Shown here: one piece after another, positions 61,121 through 64,000 of the stretch | Layout of the letters: each line of letters begins with the position of its first letter | How positions within the stretch are numbered: position 1 is the stretch's first letter | Assembly (NCBI RefSeq): GCF_021560175.1 | Contig: NZ_CP091110.1 | Span: 5,690,001-5,754,000, forward strand | Source of the DNA: Neobacillus drentensis | Lineage (GTDB): Bacteria > Bacillota > Bacilli > Bacillales > Cytobacillaceae | Length of the DNA stretch: 64,000 bases | Direction of reading: 5' to 3' | The notes under the pieces: generated by a model | The model's database searches: none | What the model saw: only the letters and a program-made list of their open reading frames with translations | Told to the model about the DNA's origin: nothing | Position numbers and translations under genes: made by a program

Positions 61121-61139
61121 TTCGGGTTCTTTTTTTATT
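61108..61139 (+). terminator. Terminator overlapping the CxxC micro-gene stop
   Basis: AGAACTCG-ataatt-CGGGTTCT followed by TTTTTTT. It isolates the riboswitch unit from the LCP gene. Confidence 0.8.
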
Positions 61140-61288
61140 TCAATTCTACTATCTTTTCTGCAACAAGATTCAATATGCGATTTTCCAATTATAATATATT
61201 GAGCCCAATCTCCAATAATAGTAAGATTAGTCAGTACTATAAATTCTAGATAACATCATCCTATTTATTTAATACAGTGGAGGAAGAA

Positions 61289-62272
61289 ATGAAGAAAAAG
61301 GGCACTAGAAAATGGAAAGTCATAGGCTTCAGCATTTTAGGAATTTTTGTTTTAGGAATGGCAGCATTTGGGTATGAATACTATCAATTACAACCCAAGA
61401 ATCATTTTTCAACAGTGCCTGTAGTGGGGGCTAAAAAGACATCTACTTCATCTAATGCGGATGAAAAGGTTGAAGTGAAGACACCTGTATTTAACGTCCT
61501 CCTAATCGGTTCTGATCAACGAAAAGGTGACAAATTAGGTCATACCGATTCTATGGTGCTTGTCCATGTTGATTTAAATAAAAACAAATATCAAGCGGTT
61601 AGTATACCTCGTGATACTCGTATCCATTTAGATGGTTATGGATATACAAAATTAACGAGTGTTCAATATATTAAGCAAGCCACCGCTGGGTCACAAAAAG
61701 GAATTGAAGCTGCTGTTACAGCCATAAGCGAGTTTATGGGTGTCCCTATAAATTATTATGTCGAAACGAACTATTGGGGCTTCCAATCTATGGTTGACGC
61801 ATTGGGTGGAATCAAGATGAATGTACCTTTTGATGTAAAATTAACACACCCATGGTATGCTGAAAATAGAAATAAAGTAATTAATACAGGTACTTATTCA
61901 TTTGACGGGAAAATGGTAACTGAGGTTGTTCATGAGCGTTATTCACTAAAAAATGGTGAATATGGCCGCCAGCAGCTACAGGAAGAGGCATTAAAGGGGA
62001 TTGCCAAAAAAGCGTTAAGTCCAAGCAATATTACCAAGTTGCCAGCCCTGGTTAAAACGATCCCTCAATTTGTGGTAGCTACAAATATGTCAACAACTGA
62101 TATGTTGAGCCTAGGCCTGTCTGCCAAAAACTTTGACCCAAAAACTCAGTTGGTTTATCAGCAAATACACGGTGAAGGAAAAAAACTTTACGATGATATA
62201 CTAAAAGCAAACAATTCACAAATAGTGATCAATCAAGAACAAGTAAAAGATATAGCAGCTAATTTTCAATAA
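61289..62272 (+). CDS. LytR-CpsA-Psr (LCP) family protein
   Basis: 327 residues: one N-terminal helix (about 12-32), then an LCP domain (NVLLIGSDQRKGDKLGHTDS, SIPRDTRIHL, YTKLTSVQY, VDALGGI). The late motif is HERYSLKNGEYGRQQLQEEA, more divergent than in the LCP at 55900. It presumably links a glycopolymer to the wall; the neighbouring polysaccharide synthase suggests a different polymer from the first LCP. ATG 61289 follows GGAGGAAG. Confidence 0.92.
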   Translation: MKKKGTRKWKVIGFSILGIFVLGMAAFGYEYYQLQPKNHFSTVPVVGAKKTSTSSNADEKVEVKTPVFNVLLIGSDQRKGDKLGHTDSMVLVHVDLNKNKYQAVSIPRDTRIHLDGYGYTKLTSVQYIKQATAGSQKGIEAAVTAISEFMGVPINYYVETNYWGFQSMVDALGGIKMNVPFDVKLTHPWYAENRNKVINTGTYSFDGKMVTEVVHERYSLKNGEYGRQQLQEEALKGIAKKALSPSNITKLPALVKTIPQFVVATNMSTTDMLSLGLSAKNFDPKTQLVYQQIHGEGKKLYDDILKANNSQIVINQEQVKDIAANFQ

Positions 62273-62278
62273 AAAATC

Positions 62279-62328
62279 ACAGGGACGGTTCTCATGCTTC
62301 CGAAGCATAAGAACCGTCCCTTTGCTTC
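62279..62328 (+). repeat. PTR, full-length, after the second LCP gene
   Basis: AGGGACGGTTCTCATGCTTC then CGAAGCATAAGAACCGTCCC with TTTGCTTC; seven bases after the stop. Confidence 0.9.
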
Positions 62329-62484
62329 TTTCTTCACCATAATTCAACAATTAACCCCTAAATCTCACATAATCATTTTTATTATTCTGCAATTTATTCC
62401 ATTGAATTTGAAAGCGGTTTCAGTTATAGTTAAAAAAACACTTTTGATAGACTTAAGGGTTATCTACAACGATTACTAGGAGTG

Positions 62485-62607
62485 TGGATGTACATGGACG
62501 AACAGGGGAATCTATTAGTGGGATTATTTTGGGGTACGTCTTTAAGTATACCTTTGTGGATAGCGTTTTTTGGCTGGCTGAAACTGATTATTCATTTTGT
62601 TATTTAG
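62485..62607 (+). pseudogene. Small membrane peptide ORF, apparently frameshifted
   Basis: ATG at 62489 after AGGAG reads MYMDEQGNLLV and then leaves frame. The neighbouring frame continues GLFWGTSLSIPLWIAFFGWL then KLIIHFVI and a stop. Both halves look natural, joined by a missing base near 62520. It could be a real frameshift, a sequencing error, or a GTG-started 40-residue peptide. The rest of 62329-62638 shows nothing clear. Confidence 0.35.
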
Positions 62608-62638
62608 TAGAAATACCTTTTAATTATATAGAAACAAT

Positions 62639-62678
62639 AAAAGAGTAAGGAACCCCATCATGGGTCCTTACTCTTTTG
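62639..62678 (-). terminator. Terminator of manA
   Basis: AAAAGAGTAAGGA and TCCTTACTCTTTT with inner CCC/GGG, three bases beyond the stop. Confidence 0.92.
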
Positions 62679-62680
62679 TA

Positions 62681-63625
62681 TTAAGGATGAGATACAATCA
62701 TTTCACAATTCCCATCGACCTCAAACTCACCAAATCCAACAGGAAGAATGAAATGGGTTCCCTTCCTTAATTCATATTGCTTATCATGATGAGATAGGGT
62801 GCCTTCGCCCTTAATCACACTAAAAAGCAAATACTGATCATTGTAAGAAAAGCTAGACTTGCCGCCAACTTGCCATTTATAAACAGAGAAAAACTCCGAT
62901 TCCACAAAGGTAGTAATGTTAGTAGTATCCTTCTCTTGGACTGTTTTCATACCCACAGCATCTTGATGAGGAACCGTAGTAACCTCGATTGCTTTCTCCA
63001 AGTGGAGCTCTCTTAGATTTCCCTCTACATCTCGACGATCATAGTCATAGACCCGATAGGTAGTGTCAGAACTTTGCTGTGTTTCTAATACAAGAGTTCC
63101 TTCACACAGAGCATGGATGGTCCCGCTTGGAACATAGAAAAAATCACCTGGTTTGATTTTTACTCGGCGGAGCAGATCACTCCACTGACCTTCCTGAATT
63201 TGCTGCTGTAATTCTTCCTTGGATGTGGCATTATGACCGAAAATCATGTCAGCATTCTCTTTACAATCAATAATATACCAGCACTCAGTCTTACCAAGTT
63301 CGCCGTTTTCTTGAACCATCGCATAAGAATCATTAGGATGCACTTGAACAGAAAGGTCCATGTTGGCATCCAAAATCTTAGTTAATAAAGGAAATACCTT
63401 TCCCTTTGGTTTTCCAAAAAGCTCTGGATGCTCATTCCACAAATGATCTAAGGTCATTCCCTTATAGGGGCCATTATCTACCATAGATGGTCCATTAGGA
63501 TGAGCGGAAATCGCCCAGCACTCGCCTGTGTTTTCATTAGGGATATCATATCCGAATACTTCCTGTAAAGCTGTCCCGCCCCATATTCTCTCTTTAAAAA
63601 CGGGCTGTAAAAATAATGGTTCCAA
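62681..63625 (-). CDS. manA: Mannose-6-phosphate isomerase, class I
   Basis: 314 residues, the short Bacillus form. Zinc/catalytic motifs: VQVHPNDSYA (QxHP), GKTECWYI, YVPSGTIHAL with the metal His, and ETQQSSDTTYRVYDYDR (catalytic Arg). It interconverts mannose-6-P and fructose-6-P. TTG start with GAGGAGG at normal spacing. It is a single gene with a strong terminator, downstream of a NUDIX gene. Confidence 0.94.
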   Translation of the reverse strand: MEPLFLQPVFKERIWGGTALQEVFGYDIPNENTGECWAISAHPNGPSMVDNGPYKGMTLDHLWNEHPELFGKPKGKVFPLLTKILDANMDLSVQVHPNDSYAMVQENGELGKTECWYIIDCKENADMIFGHNATSKEELQQQIQEGQWSDLLRRVKIKPGDFFYVPSGTIHALCEGTLVLETQQSSDTTYRVYDYDRRDVEGNLRELHLEKAIEVTTVPHQDAVGMKTVQEKDTTNITTFVESEFFSVYKWQVGGKSSFSYNDQYLLFSVIKGEGTLSHHDKQYELRKGTHFILPVGFGEFEVDGNCEMIVSHP

Positions 63626-63646
63626 AAAAAATCCTCCTCATGGTTG

Positions 63647-64000
63647 TTAATCTGTCATAAACTTATATCTTAAAATAGCAGCTAGACCGGCACCGTGCTT
63701 GAAATCACCTTTAATGATGAGATCCTTCAGCTCTTCCATGGTAAGAGTATGCAATTCTAGTGTCTCGCTACTTTCTAACGTTTGCTGGGTCGAAGTTAAG
63801 CCCGCTGCAGCAAACAAGAATATTTCCTCCGTTGTTGAGCCTGGAGAAGGATAAAAGCTTCCTAATTCAAGCCAATGCTCGGCCACATACCCTGTCTCTT
63901 CCTCAAGTTCTCGTTTTGCAACCTCAAGCGGGTCATTGCCCTCTTGATCAATCATTCCAGCAGGCAACTCCCATTCCCAACTGTTAATGGCATGGCGATA
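63647..64000 (-). CDS. NUDIX hydrolase (ADP-ribose pyrophosphatase type), 5' end missing
   Basis: The frame runs off the right edge; 117 residues are visible. WEWELPAGMIDQEG leads into the Nudix box G-x5-E-x7-REUXEEXGU: GMIDQEGNDPLEVAKRELEE then ETG. ELPAG before the box is typical of ADP-ribose pyrophosphatases (NudF-like). It lies 21 bases upstream of manA and may be cotranscribed. The true start is outside the window. Confidence 0.88.
   Translation of the reverse strand, partial: YRHAINSWEWELPAGMIDQEGNDPLEVAKRELEEETGYVAEHWLELGSFYPSPGSTTEEIFLFAAAGLTSTQQTLESSETLELHTLTMEELKDLIIKGDFKHGAGLAAILRYKFMTD

Overview
The window looks like chromosome from a low-GC, Gram-positive, endospore-forming Bacillaceae (Bacillus or Neobacillus-like). 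Evidence: AGGAGG-type ribosome binding sites with many TTG/GTG starts, two YjcZ-type Gly/Tyr micro-proteins, a TatAC pair without TatB, LCP wall enzymes, an ansR/ansA pair, a pdp-cdd-nupC operon, and YesM/YesN-type regulators. No rRNA, tRNA, CRISPR array, transposase or prophage was found. Most genes lie on the minus strand.

Layout. 1-3 kb: end of a GH18 gene, a zinc-binding DGC protein, a PfpI/DJ-1 protein, two YjcZ micro-genes. 3-13.5 kb: a fructan/sucrose locus (solute-binding lipoprotein, two permeases, fructokinase, GH32 hydrolase, YesL protein; no ATPase gene) with cre-like sites, controlled by an adjacent binding protein-YesM-YesN cassette. 13.8-19 kb: a DUF3298 lipoprotein, then drrA-drrB-response regulator-histidine kinase. 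19-25.6 kb: a 1194-residue Ig-repeat surface protein and an operon of a membrane protein, a TPR membrane protein and an AAA+ ATPase. 25.9-33 kb: nitronate monooxygenase, DUF4253, SDR, UreI/AmiS channel and pdp-cdd-nupC with a readable promoter and operator. 33-39 kb: an SH3-amidase, yedE plus a tusA-type gene with in-frame UGA at the catalytic Cys codon, and a lytic transglycosylase with Ig repeats. 39-46.4 kb: a LevR-type activator and a mannose-family PTS operon with a SIS deglycase and HAD enzyme behind a sigma-54 promoter. 46.9-50 kb: ansA/ansR and an L,D-transpeptidase. 50.3-54 kb: a Tat-exported GMC dehydrogenase with its own tatA-tatC. 54-62.3 kb: small genes, two LCP enzymes, a GH18-NodB-GT2 fusion protein and a c-di-GMP-I riboswitch before a CxxC micro-protein. 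62.7-64 kb: manA and a partial NUDIX gene.

Two things stand out. First, the tusA-like gene has UGA exactly where the family has its active Cys, sits 3 bp after yedE, and has a bacterial SECIS-like hairpin at the usual distance, so it is a selenoprotein candidate. Second, about 25 copies of a palindromic element (called PTR here; core GGGACGGTTCT / AGAACCGTCCC with GAAGCATG / CATGCTTC arms) are scattered between genes. Many sit directly after stop codons, in the orientation that makes a hairpin plus U-tract. PTRs also bound a larger composite element like terminal inverted repeats, and in two genes (tatC and a CxxC micro-gene) the PTR supplies the C-terminus. Remnants of duplicated wall-gene 3' ends and two kinds of short tandem array add to the repeat content.

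Coordinates include stop codons. Starts were chosen by ribosome binding site position, so several genes are shorter than their longest open frame.
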